A stretch of 33,892 nucleotides of DNA from Firmicutes bacterium CAG:882. GTDB taxonomy: Bacteria; Bacillota; Clostridia; Lachnospirales; Lachnospiraceae. The position numbers were made by a program, and so were the translations under genes. The notes beneath the pieces were generated by a model. It saw only the letters and a list, made by a program, of their open reading frames with translations, searched no databases and was not told the DNA's origin. The DNA is taken from assembly GCA_000435595.1 (NCBI GenBank), contig FR895398.1:1-33892 (forward strand). The letters run 5' to 3'. Of the stretch, positions 8,647 to 16,256 are shown one piece after another. Positions within the stretch are counted from its first letter, which is position 1; each line of letters starts with the position of its first letter.

Positions 8647-9136
8647 TGTCATACTTATAGGTATGCCCGGAGTAGGAAAGAGTACGGTCGGAGTGGTTCT
8701 CGCAAAGATTCTCGGTTATCACTTCATAGATACTGACCTTGTTATTCAGGAAAAGGAGGGAAGACTTCTGAAGGAAATAATTGCCGCCGAAGGCAATGAC
8801 GGATTCCTGCATATAGAGGACAGAATAAACGCAGAGCTTGAGGCGGAACATTCCGTGATTGCACCGGGTGGAAGCGTTGTATACGGCGGAAATGCCATGA
8901 GACATTTCAAGGAAATAGGAACGGTTGTATATTTAAAGGCCTCCTATGAGATGATTAACGAGAGATTGTCCAACCTTGAGGGGCGCGGCGTAGTGTTAAA
9001 GGAGGGTCAGACACTTAAGGACCTGTATGATGAGCGGTGCATTCTGTATGAAAAGTATGCTGATTATACTGTTGACGAGCAGGGAAGAAATCTTGCAGAT
9101 ACAGCGAGGGCGGTTGCATCCTTAGTGAGAGCTTAG
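8633..9136 (+). CDS. Shikimate kinase-like P-loop kinase with altered substrate site
   Basis: 167 residues, the usual AroK length. The ATG at 8633 gives the family's N-terminus (MKKDNVILIGMPGVGKST). The P-loop is GMPGVGKST (10-18) and the DTD motif is at 33-35. The FRxxE motif, whose Arg binds the shikimate carboxylate, reads FLHIE (58-62), so that Arg is Leu59. The GGG motif reads GGS (79-81). The lid region is GRGVVL, and the C-terminal R-x3-Y-x2-A-like segment (RCILYEKYADY) is kept. It is not beside other aromatic pathway genes. It may be a true shikimate kinase with a shifted site, or a related small-molecule kinase. Kinase fold is confident, shikimate as substrate is not. Confidence 0.8.
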   Translation: MKKDNVILIGMPGVGKSTVGVVLAKILGYHFIDTDLVIQEKEGRLLKEIIAAEGNDGFLHIEDRINAELEAEHSVIAPGGSVVYGGNAMRHFKEIGTVVYLKASYEMINERLSNLEGRGVVLKEGQTLKDLYDERCILYEKYADYTVDEQGRNLADTARAVASLVRA

Positions 9137-9222
9137 TGGAAAATATTAACAAAAATATTCAAATGTTTGTAACAATTTGTAACAATATGCGTAAAAAATA
9201 TCCTGTTTTTTATAAAAAAATC

Positions 9223-9251
9223 TTTACAAATCAAGGAATTCTTGGTAGTAT
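9223..9251 (+). promoter_or_regulatory. Sigma-A promoter of the M23 peptidase gene
   Basis: TTTACA (9223-9228), 17 bases, TAGTAT (9246-9251). It lies in a very AT-rich gap that also has two TGTAAC repeats upstream (9168-9173 and 9178-9183) and an inverted copy, GTTACA (9258-9263), at the predicted start of transcription. Confidence 0.6.
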
Positions 9252-9302
9252 GTATTTGTTACAAAATTGTTAAGTAAGTTCTTACATTTTTTGGAGGATG
9301 AT

Positions 9303-10886
9303 ATGAAGTTTACCAGGCAGTACAGAAAATTGAAGAATATTTATCTGAAGGTTGCAGTAGCTGCTTGCTTATTTGTTATATTTGTTATACCATTTGCAAC
9401 ACGTTTTACATCTCCGGTACAGGCGGAGGTCAGCAGCCGGATGGCACAGGGAACGGCAGGATACACGGTTGTGTTCAATGGAACACCGGTTGCGGTTACT
9501 GACTCGGAGGATGCTGCAAGGACAGCACTTCAGGCGGTCAGAAACAGACTTAATGAAGAACATGGAACGATAGTTTACGCGGACACGGATCTTGAGGTCT
9601 ACGCAGACGAGAACGTTACGGGAAAGCTTCTTGATGAGACAGAGCTTGAGAACGTATTATATAATGTGGTATCTGCCACGGCATTCGTTCCTGATAATAT
9701 GGCATATACAGTTCGTATCGATGATTTTATGGTTACGGTAAGAAGCGAGGCTGATGTTATTGCACTGTTAGAGGCTGCCAAGAACAGAATTGCCGGAGAA
9801 GCTGCCGAGGGCTTTCAGGTTGAGCTTGTTGACAGTACATCGAACGGAATGTCACGAAGAACAGTCAATGTGACCACAGCGGATATAGCTATGAATGAGG
9901 CGGCGAAGGTTCTTGCAACAATCGACGGAACGGACACGGTACAGGTTACGGATGAGACGGTATTCGAGGACGGAGTTCTCTATGTTGGCTTTGCCGAGAA
10001 TGTTGAGGTTATTGAGACAAGCGGTAACGCCAACGAAGTTATGACCGTTGAGGAAGCACTCGAGGAGATAACCAAGGAGAAGGCTGAGAAGGGCACCTAC
10101 GAAGTAGTTCAGGGTGACTGTCTTACAGCCATTGCAGATAAGACTAATATTTCTCTTGATGAGTTATATGCTCTCAATGAGAACCTTGATGAGAATAGTG
10201 TGATTATGCCGGGTGACCTTCTCACAATCACGGTTCCTACACCGGAGATTTCGATTGTGGTTAAGGAAGAGGTTACTTACAGCGAAGAGTATCAGGCGGA
10301 TGTTGTATATATTGACAATAACGGCATGTATCAGGGACAGCAGAATGTGGTTACACAGGGAACGCCGGGATACAGAGAGGTTATAGCTGTTGTGAGTTCC
10401 TCGAACAGAGTTGAGTATGACAGAGAGATTATCTGCCAGACGATAATCACTGAGGCTACACCTACAGTGATTGAGAGAGGAACACTTATTCCTCCTACAT
10501 TTATCAATCCGGTAAGCACAATGCAGATTACTTCTGACTATGGCTACAGAGTCCATCCTGTATCAGGTCAGGTTGGAAGCTTCCATTCAGGTATTGATTT
10601 ATATGTACCGATGGGAACGGCTGTCAAGGCTTCATGTGGTGGTACGGTAACACTTGCAGGCTGGAACGGCGGATACGGCTGGTGTGTTGATATCAGTCAT
10701 GGAAATGGAATTACAACAAGATATGGTCACTTAAGTTCGATAGAGGTATCTGTCGGGCAGACAGTTTCACAGGGACAGAGAATAGCTCTTTCAGGTGCGA
10801 GTGGTAATGTAACAGGACCACATCTCCACTTTGAAGTTCTGCTTTGGGGTAATTCACAGAATCCTAAGAATTATTTGAACAAGTAA
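9303..10886 (+). CDS. Secreted LysM-G5-M23 peptidoglycan endopeptidase
   Basis: 527 residues. The ATG at 9303 follows TTGGAGGA. A signal peptide or membrane anchor covers residues ~17-38 (VAVAACLFVIFVIPFA). A ~200-residue region of unknown fold follows. Then come a LysM domain at ~265-311 (TYEVVQGDCLTAIADKT), which binds peptidoglycan, a G5-like domain at ~312-390, and an M23/LytM domain at ~405-520. Zinc and catalytic residues are visible: His428 and Asp432 in HSGID, and H-L-H at 507-509 in GPHLHFE. It should act outside the cell, cutting peptide cross-links during growth, division or spore formation. It is a single gene between its own promoter and terminator. Confidence 0.95.
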   Translation: MKFTRQYRKLKNIYLKVAVAACLFVIFVIPFATRFTSPVQAEVSSRMAQGTAGYTVVFNGTPVAVTDSEDAARTALQAVRNRLNEEHGTIVYADTDLEVYADENVTGKLLDETELENVLYNVVSATAFVPDNMAYTVRIDDFMVTVRSEADVIALLEAAKNRIAGEAAEGFQVELVDSTSNGMSRRTVNVTTADIAMNEAAKVLATIDGTDTVQVTDETVFEDGVLYVGFAENVEVIETSGNANEVMTVEEALEEITKEKAEKGTYEVVQGDCLTAIADKTNISLDELYALNENLDENSVIMPGDLLTITVPTPEISIVVKEEVTYSEEYQADVVYIDNNGMYQGQQNVVTQGTPGYREVIAVVSSSNRVEYDREIICQTIITEATPTVIERGTLIPPTFINPVSTMQITSDYGYRVHPVSGQVGSFHSGIDLYVPMGTAVKASCGGTVTLAGWNGGYGWCVDISHGNGITTRYGHLSSIEVSVGQTVSQGQRIALSGASGNVTGPHLHFEVLLWGNSQNPKNYLNK

Positions 10887-10900
10887 TACGCATAATATAG

Positions 10901-10938
10901 AGCAGAGGGAGAGATATCTTCCTCTGCTTTATTAATTT
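10901..10938 (+). terminator. Terminator of the M23 peptidase gene
   Basis: AGCAGAGG (10901-10908) pairs with CCTCTGCT (10921-10928). Four more inner pairs, one of them G-U, extend the stem, and TTTATTAATTT follows. Confidence 0.8.
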
Positions 10939-10968
10939 AACGGTGAATCGTATTATCTAAAAATAGCC

Positions 10969-10996
10969 TTTACAAAAACAGCTTTTATGCTATAAT
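10969..10996 (+). promoter_or_regulatory. Sigma-A promoter of murA
   Basis: TTTACA (10969-10974), 16 bases, perfect TATAAT (10991-10996). The leader to the start codon is about 60 bases. Confidence 0.7.
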
Positions 10997-11065
10997 AGGA
11001 TAGATATAGTGCGAAAACCAATGTTTAAGCGGGTACGAATATGACATTTGACATAGAGGTATGTG

Positions 11066-12358
11066 ATGGAACAGTATGTGATTAAGGGTGGTAATCCCTT
11101 AAGTGGTGAAGTGAATATTATCGGAGCTAAAAATGCGGCACTTGCAATTATTGCTGCGGCAATTATGGCGGACGAGACAGTGACTATAGAGAATGTTCCG
11201 GATGTGAGTGATATACAGGTGCTTTTGGGCGCTGTGGCAAGTATTGGTGCAGTTGTTGACCGTGTAGACAGACACACATTCAGAATTAACGGCGCTCTTA
11301 TCAATACGACAATTGTGGACTATGAAAAAGCTAAGAAGATTAGAGGTTCATATTACCTCCTCGGTGCTCTTCTTGGAAAATACAAGGATGCACATGTCGC
11401 GTTTCCGGGAGGCTGTAATATCGGAACAAGACCGATAGACCAGCATATCAACGGCTTTAAGGCGATGGGGGCTGAGGTAGATACAGCATACGGAATGATT
11501 ACGGCAACGGCGGACAGGCTTGTGGGAAGCCATATATACCTTGATATGGAGTCTGTTGGCGCGACAATCAACATTATGCTTGCAGCAACGCTTGCTGAAG
11601 GAAGCACGATAATAGAGAATGCCGCTAAGGAGCCGCATGTGGTCGATGTTGCCAATCTTCTTAACTGCATGGGTGCAAATATCAAGGGTGCAGGTACGGA
11701 TGTCATAAGAATTAAGGGTGTCCAGAAGCTTCATGGAGCAGCTTACTCGATTATTCCGGATCAGATAGAAGCTGCCACGTTCATGTGCGCCGCAGCCGCC
11801 ACGGGGGGAGATGTTCTGATCAAGAATGTTATTCCTAAGCATTTAGAGGCTATCACGGCTAAGCTTACACAGATAGGCTGTGAGGTGTCCGAGTTCGATG
11901 ATGCCGTGCGCGTTGTCGGTTATCGCAATATGAAGTATACCAATGTAAAGACTCTTCCTTATCCCGGATTTCCGACGGATGTACAGCCTCAGATAACGGT
12001 TGTCCTTGCGCTTGCAAAGGGAACAAGCATTGTCACGGAGGGGATATTCGAGAACAGATTTAAGTATGTCGATGAGCTTGCCAAGATGGGTGCTGACATC
12101 ACTGTAGAGGGTAATACAGCCATTGTAAAGGGCGTTGAGAGATATACAGGCGCAGAGGTTACGGCACCGGATTTGCGCGCCGGAGCGGCTCTTGTGCTTG
12201 CAGGACTTGCTGCAGACGGAGTTACGATAGTTGATGACATCAAGTATATTTTAAGAGGATATGAGGACTTTGATATCAAGCTCAGAGAGCTTGGAGCTAA
12301 GATTGAGTATGTGCAGAGCGAAAAAGAGATTCGTAAGTTCGTGCTTAAGACATCATAG
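11066..12358 (+). CDS. murA: UDP-N-acetylglucosamine 1-carboxyvinyltransferase
   Basis: 430 residues, full length. It transfers enolpyruvate from PEP to UDP-GlcNAc, the first committed step of peptidoglycan synthesis in the cytosol. The ATG at 11066 is chosen over the GTG at 11063; GAGGT lies five bases upstream. Family landmarks are GAKNAALAI near the N-terminus and FPGGCNIGTRPIDQHI. The active-site Cys117 is present, so fosfomycin should be able to bind (established for MurA with Cys at this place). The ending LRGYEDFDIKLRELGAKIEY is typical. Firmicutes often carry two paralogues (MurA/MurZ); this window cannot tell which one this is. It is transcribed alone. Confidence 0.96.
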   Translation: MEQYVIKGGNPLSGEVNIIGAKNAALAIIAAAIMADETVTIENVPDVSDIQVLLGAVASIGAVVDRVDRHTFRINGALINTTIVDYEKAKKIRGSYYLLGALLGKYKDAHVAFPGGCNIGTRPIDQHINGFKAMGAEVDTAYGMITATADRLVGSHIYLDMESVGATINIMLAATLAEGSTIIENAAKEPHVVDVANLLNCMGANIKGAGTDVIRIKGVQKLHGAAYSIIPDQIEAATFMCAAAATGGDVLIKNVIPKHLEAITAKLTQIGCEVSEFDDAVRVVGYRNMKYTNVKTLPYPGFPTDVQPQITVVLALAKGTSIVTEGIFENRFKYVDELAKMGADITVEGNTAIVKGVERYTGAEVTAPDLRAGAALVLAGLAADGVTIVDDIKYILRGYEDFDIKLRELGAKIEYVQSEKEIRKFVLKTS

Positions 12359-12380
12359 ATTATATTAAAGCGGTGAAATT

Positions 12381-12409
12381 AAGAGGGGTTTTTAAGCCCC
12401 TCTTTTTAA
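12381..12409 (+). terminator. murA terminator
   Basis: AAGAGGGG (12381-12388) pairs with CCCCTCTT (12397-12404), followed by TTTT. Confidence 0.85.
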
Positions 12410-12624
12410 TGTATTGCTTTGAAATTCGCTTTTACATGTACATCTCCCTGAGACATATCTACCGTTAGGCATAAACCATCTGATTCAATATCTCCGCTCC
12501 ATCCGGCAAAACTAACCATAGAGGAATGGCACCTGCTGTCTTCACTTCCGGCAGCACTTGTTCGGGCTGCAACAGGGGTGTACCGCGGATTGGGCTGCAA
12601 AGCGATAAATCGTAATCGCGCCAA
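12406..12624 (-). pseudogene. Protein-like short reading frame, possible gene remnant
   Basis: A 72-codon frame from a TTG at 12624, with no Shine-Dalgarno sequence before it. An in-frame stop lies five codons upstream. The translation looks more protein-like than the usual antisense frames: PRYTPVAARTSAAGSE, then a C-terminal part (SDGLCLTVDMSQGDVHVK) that reads like beta-strands. The block is GC-richer than the AT-rich DNA on both sides. It overlaps the tail of the murA terminator. I cannot name a family. It may be a small unknown gene, a decayed gene end, or a dispersed repeat. Confidence 0.25.
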
Positions 12625-12771
12625 AGGATGTTCCCGTCAATATAGTGTAGGTGCTTTATAATATCGACAGCCTTATCTTAATATAATAGCATTTTTTTCA
12701 ATATAATGTAATGCTGTTATGTCCGTCTTTACATGCAGGATCGGCGGCTGACCGGAAATTAATTCTGTGCA

Positions 12772-12810
12772 AATATAAAAAGGCTACAGCTGTAAAGCTG
12801 TAACCTTTTA
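12772..12810 (-). terminator. Terminator of the chemotaxis receptor gene
   Basis: On the minus strand a 13-bp stem with one mismatch (arms 12796-12809 and 12777-12791, loop TTAC) is followed by TTATATTT. Confidence 0.75.
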
Positions 12811-12834
12811 CATAAAGTCAATGGTAATCTGAGA

Positions 12835-14523
12835 TTATTCCTCTCTGAGCTGGAACTTGGAAACGAGCTCCTTGAGTGTTTCGGACTGTGCAGAAAGCTC
12901 TTCGCTGGTAGCAGATGTCTCTTCGGCGGATGCAGAGTTACTCTGTACGACCTCAGAAATCTGCTCTATAGCCTTCCCAATCTCATCAAGCATACGAGCC
13001 ATATTCTTAGAGTCTTCGTTGGAAGCCTCGGCTGCTGATGCGAAAAACTTCATGCTCTCAAGAATATCGTTGAGTATGGTAACGGTCTTCTTTGTGATGG
13101 AATTTCCGTTCTCAACCTCCTGAATAGCCTTAGCGATAAGCTCTCTTGTGTTGACTGCCGACTTGGCACTGTCATCTGCAAGCTTACCAATCTGGTCGGC
13201 AACGACACCAAAGCCTCTTCCGGCGTCACCTGCTCTGGCTGCCTCGATTGAAGCATTGAGAGAGAGGAGATTAGTCTGTGATGCAATATCTTCAATATCC
13301 CCGATAATGTTCTGAATTTCAAGTGACGTCTCACTGATACGCTGCATTGCCTCTGTGAGCTCTGCAAGGTCAGCCTGGCTCTTAGCTGCATTGTCCTGAG
13401 CTTCCTTAGCCATTGTTGCTGCGGATTCAGCGGACTTGGCAGAGTTGGCTGCCGTGTTGGTAACATTTTCAATTGTAGCTGTGAGCTCTTCGATAGCGCC
13501 TGCCTGCTCTGTTGCACCCTCAGCAAGTGACTGTGCACTCTCGGCGAGCTGTGAGGAACCGATTGATACCTGATCTGAAGCTGTGCTGATGCTTCCTAAT
13601 GTCTCATTGAGCTGTCTGTTAAGCTTTCTCATTGCTGTGACGAGGGATACGAATTCGCCAACATACTGATCCTCAATCTTGGTAGCTATGTTGAAGTTGC
13701 CGTTGGACATCTCGGTGAGGATATAACCTGCATCGGATACGATTGCATGCAGCGCATGGCAGCTCTCCTTAAGGTTATTGGCAAGTGAACCGAATTCATC
13801 CTCGGATGTGTATGTGATGTCAACATCAAGCTCGCCCTTTCTTAACTTGGCTGCAGCGGCTTCAAGCTGCTCAACAGGCTGTACGATGATTCTAACGATA
13901 GCCTTACGAATCTTTGAGGAGATAATAATTGCAACTATAAAGATGGCGATGACCGCAAATACGGCGATAAGACCTACGACGAGGGAAGTCATATAATCCT
14001 TATCAGCGGTTGCAGAGGAATTATTACCTATTTTAATAAGAATGTCCTGAACTTTCTCGGTGAGGTCGTTGTATGTGCTGTTGAATATCTCAAGAGCTTC
14101 TGTGTTATTGTTGGCTCTTGCGAGTGTCATAAGCTCTGTTCTTGATGCATTTAAGTCTGCTACTGCGGTGTTGAGCTCGGTAATGATTGCCTTGTTGTGA
14201 TAGCTGCTCTCAAGGGCCTCTATGTTGGTAACGACGTTGTTTGCATACTGGCCAGCGAGGTCGAGCTTCTCGGTTGTAGTTGCCGCGTCGTCTGTTGTCA
14301 GTGACCACAGAACCATCTTACCGACAACCTGAATATCCTTTCTTATCTCCATCTGGAGAACGTCGTTCTCGTATGCTGTTGTGTAAAAGTTCCTGAACTG
14401 AATCATAACGGTTACGAGTGATGCGATTGCTGCAATGAAAATTATCGCTGTTGCTATAAGAATGCTTGTAAAACCATAGCGAAGCTTCTTTTCAATGCTC
14501 AAGTGCCTGAGTTTTTCTTCCAT
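12835..14523 (-). CDS. Methyl-accepting chemotaxis protein
   Basis: 562 residues. TM1 is ~17-41 and TM2 ~178-202, enclosing a ~135-residue extracellular helical domain like the 4HB_MCP sensor. HAMP covers ~203-256, possibly with a second HAMP-like segment to ~310. The long cytoplasmic coiled coil has the highly conserved hairpin tip IEDIASQTNLLSLNASIEAA (~409-428) followed by RGFGVVADQI, where CheA and CheW dock. Q/E-rich methylation helices flank it (EGATEQAGAIEELTA; SASAEETSATSEELS). There is no C-terminal CheR/CheB-tethering pentapeptide; the protein ends QLREE. The ligand is unknown. AGGAGAC precedes the ATG. It is a single-gene transcript with an unusual leader (14524-14610). Confidence 0.96.
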   Translation of the reverse strand: MEEKLRHLSIEKKLRYGFTSILIATAIIFIAAIASLVTVMIQFRNFYTTAYENDVLQMEIRKDIQVVGKMVLWSLTTDDAATTTEKLDLAGQYANNVVTNIEALESSYHNKAIITELNTAVADLNASRTELMTLARANNNTEALEIFNSTYNDLTEKVQDILIKIGNNSSATADKDYMTSLVVGLIAVFAVIAIFIVAIIISSKIRKAIVRIIVQPVEQLEAAAAKLRKGELDVDITYTSEDEFGSLANNLKESCHALHAIVSDAGYILTEMSNGNFNIATKIEDQYVGEFVSLVTAMRKLNRQLNETLGSISTASDQVSIGSSQLAESAQSLAEGATEQAGAIEELTATIENVTNTAANSAKSAESAATMAKEAQDNAAKSQADLAELTEAMQRISETSLEIQNIIGDIEDIASQTNLLSLNASIEAARAGDAGRGFGVVADQIGKLADDSAKSAVNTRELIAKAIQEVENGNSITKKTVTILNDILESMKFFASAAEASNEDSKNMARMLDEIGKAIEQISEVVQSNSASAEETSATSEELSAQSETLKELVSKFQLREE

Positions 14524-14561
14524 AATAATGTCTCCTTATAATATTTTTTCGGGTTGTAAGT

Positions 14562-14597
14562 CCTAGTCTTGAAAAAAACTAGGAATAAAAGCCTAGT
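14562..14597 (-). promoter_or_regulatory. Attenuator-like leader of the chemotaxis receptor gene
   Basis: In the minus-strand RNA three complementary six-base segments follow one another: ACTAGG (14597-14592), CCTAGT (14583-14578) and ACTAGG (14567-14562). Pairing of the first two puts a U-run directly after the stem, as in an intrinsic terminator. Pairing of the second with the third would remove that stem. The stems are short (6 bp), so regulation is possible but not certain. Confidence 0.35.
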
Positions 14598-14610
14598 CTC
14601 TATACTATTA

Positions 14611-14639
14611 AATATATAGTAATAAAATTTAGATGTCAA
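14611..14639 (-). promoter_or_regulatory. Sigma-A promoter of the chemotaxis receptor gene
   Basis: Read on the minus strand: perfect TTGACA (14639-14634), 17 bases, TATATT (14616-14611). Start of transcription is near 14604. The sequence is sigma-A-like rather than sigma-D-like, which is notable for a motility gene. Confidence 0.7.
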
Positions 14640-14660
14640 TGGATTTGCAAAGAAATGGAA

Positions 14661-14704
14661 AATAAAATACGAACAAGTCGTCTGAAGAGAATGACTTGTT
14701 CGTA
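14661..14704 (-). terminator. Terminator of the HD-GYP gene
   Basis: A perfect 12-bp stem (14693-14704 with 14668-14679) is followed on the minus strand by TTTTATTTT. It lies eight bases after the stop codon. Confidence 0.9.
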
Positions 14705-14711
14705 TCGTCTG

Positions 14712-15812
14712 TTATACAATAGCAACAATTTTAAGTTCCGGATGCTTGAGAAGGTCAATAAATTCATTTCCTATTTTTATCATCGGACGATATAGACACA
14801 TAGAGTTAATCATCACTATCTCACCGACGCGGCCGTCACTCAGACGTGCATTATTGTGCAGGTAGGTGGAAGATATTCTGTTGAGGAATGTCATAAGGTA
14901 GTGAGGATCATACTTGTTAAGTCCCTCCTTATCGAACATCTCGATGACGTCAAACGGACAAAATGCACCGCGATAGCTTCTTGATGCAGTCATGGCATCG
15001 TATACATCGGCTATGGCAATAATCTTGGCGAAAGGAGTAATTCTTGCGGCGTCGGCATGGAAAGGATATCCGGAGCCGTCACAGCGTTCATGGTGGAGAA
15101 GACATGCCTCCTTGATTCTTATATCGAGAGGCTGGTTCCTGAGTATGTCATAGCCTCTCTTTACATGCTCTTTCATAAGCTGATATTCTTCGTCGGAAAG
15201 TCTGCCCGGCTTGTTGAGAATCTCAGTAGGTATTGTGAATTTTCCAATATCGTGAAGAAGTGCTGCAACAGTGAGTACCTTAAGGTCGTCGCCCGTGATA
15301 CCGAGCCACTTGCCAAGAATATTGGATATAAGAGCAACATTCAGGCTGTGGGTGGATGTGATATCGTCATAATTGCGGAGATTATGTATTATGTCAAAGA
15401 TATGAATGGTATTTTTTGATGAGTTAATAAGCTCTGCTGTATCAGCATATATGGAGTTCGTATCAATCGGCTGACCGGATGCTATGGACTTCGTGACAAC
15501 AGAAGTCAGGTTGCCTATTGAAGCCTCATACTCAGCCTTGAAATGCTTGAAATCCTCGCTCTTTTTTATCTTGTCCGAATAACTGTCATTGGATGGAGCG
15601 GCTGCCTTGACAGGAGCGGCAGGCTTCGCCGCCGGAGCAGGACTGTCATCAATCGGCACCTCAAGAATTGTATAATATTCAAGCTTTGATATGGTCGGTT
15701 CATCAAGCACGAAACCGGCAGGAAGGACAAGCTGTCCGGCCGGATTGTATAAATCCTCGGCAATTACCATTCCGGGTTTAACTTCAAATGAAAACAGAAT
15801 CTTCTTAGCCAT
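14712..15812 (-). CDS. HD-GYP domain protein, predicted cyclic-di-GMP phosphodiesterase
   Basis: 366 residues; AAAGGAG precedes the ATG. Residues 1-55 form a small N-terminal domain (VKPGMVIAEDLYNPAGQLVL) often found before HD-GYP domains. An Ala/Pro-rich linker (~56-75) and a helical part (to ~145) follow. The HD-GYP domain has the metal-binding LLHDIGK (HD at 187-188), then LLHHERCDGSGYP (240-250 with the GYP triplet) and ADVYDAMTASRSYRGA. All these are intact, so the enzyme should open c-di-GMP to pGpG or GMP in the cytoplasm. c-di-GMP usually controls the switch between motility and attachment, which suits the chemotaxis gene next to it. The two are transcribed separately, with a terminator between them. 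Confidence 0.94.
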   Translation of the reverse strand: MAKKILFSFEVKPGMVIAEDLYNPAGQLVLPAGFVLDEPTISKLEYYTILEVPIDDSPAPAAKPAAPVKAAAPSNDSYSDKIKKSEDFKHFKAEYEASIGNLTSVVTKSIASGQPIDTNSIYADTAELINSSKNTIHIFDIIHNLRNYDDITSTHSLNVALISNILGKWLGITGDDLKVLTVAALLHDIGKFTIPTEILNKPGRLSDEEYQLMKEHVKRGYDILRNQPLDIRIKEACLLHHERCDGSGYPFHADAARITPFAKIIAIADVYDAMTASRSYRGAFCPFDVIEMFDKEGLNKYDPHYLMTFLNRISSTYLHNNARLSDGRVGEIVMINSMCLYRPMIKIGNEFIDLLKHPELKIVAIV

Positions 15813-15872
15813 AAGTACTCCTTTGTATCTTAGAAATTATGTTGTACTTCAAGAATCATGTAATTTAGCTAT

Positions 15873-15901
15873 AGTATACCATTTTTGCGTGACAATGGCA
15901 A
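15873..15901 (-). promoter_or_regulatory. Sigma-A promoter of the HD-GYP gene
   Basis: Read on the minus strand: TTGCCA (15901-15896), 17 bases, TATACT (15878-15873). Confidence 0.6.
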
Positions 15902-15967
15902 CAAAAAGCTATATAAAAAGACGAAAAGAAGATATTATAAAAATATATTTTATTGCAATATGCACTA

Positions 15968-15996
15968 TTGACTATTGAGCCTTAATATATTATAGT
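15968..15996 (+). promoter_or_regulatory. Sigma-A promoter of the metK riboswitch transcript
   Basis: TTGACT (15968-15973), 17 bases, TATAGT (15991-15996). Transcription would start near 16003, shortly before the aptamer. Confidence 0.65.
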
Positions 15997-16028
15997 TTAT
16001 ATGCAAAAAAAAGTTCATAGAAGATTTA

Positions 16029-16168
16029 TCCCTTATTCAGAGTGATGGAGATACATAGGATCTGTGAAGTCACGGCAACCCCGTTTTGGAAGGTGCCAGC
16101 CTGAGCGAGATATGCCATTGCCCCGTATGCTGCATGATGCGGTGCAAATGGCTCGAACAATAAGAGGA
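16029..16168 (+). promoter_or_regulatory. SAM-I (S-box) riboswitch aptamer
   Basis: Conserved S-box blocks appear in order: AGAGTGATGGAG, TGAAGTCACGGCAACC, then GGAAGGTGCCAGCCTGAGCG, then AATGGCTCGAACAATAAGAG. P1 forms from 16029-16037 with 16159-16168 (one bulged A). The aptamer binds S-adenosylmethionine. Its place directly before metK is a standard S-box arrangement. Confidence 0.94.
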
Positions 16169-16210
16169 TTTGATTAGCATTATTCAAGTCCACTTATGTG
16201 GACTTTTTTT
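16166..16210 (+). terminator. Riboswitch expression platform (antiterminator and terminator)
   Basis: The terminator stem is AAGTCCAC (16186-16193) with GTGGACTT (16198-16205), followed by a T-run to 16210. GGATTTG (16166-16172) can instead pair with CAAGTCC (16185-16191), breaking the terminator. The first bases of GGATTTG also belong to the 3' strand of P1. SAM binding therefore frees the terminator and switches metK off. Confidence 0.85.
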
Positions 16211-16256
16211 AATCCTATTAACTATTTTATTTTACCGTATCGAAAGGAGATTTCAG

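Larger units (their letters stand above)
12359..12834. other. Intergenic region between murA and the chemotaxis receptor gene
   Basis: About 476 bases between convergent genes. It contains the murA terminator (12381-12409), a GC-richer block with a protein-like minus-strand reading frame (12406-12624), an AT-rich stretch with a weak GCATT/AATGC inverted repeat near 12690-12715, and the minus-strand terminator at 12772-12810. Nothing else was recognised. Confidence 0.5.
15813..16028. other. Divergent promoter region between HD-GYP gene and SAM riboswitch
   Basis: The space carries two outward promoters: the minus-strand one at 15873-15901 for the HD-GYP gene and the plus-strand one at 15968-15996 for metK. 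The DNA between and around them is AT-rich, with no gene recognised. Confidence 0.6.

Noticed and set aside
9137..9302. Cyclic-di-AMP (ydaO) riboswitch before the M23 peptidase gene
   Set aside because: Such riboswitches do precede wall hydrolase genes, but only about 45 bases of AT-rich leader lie between the predicted start site and the ATG.
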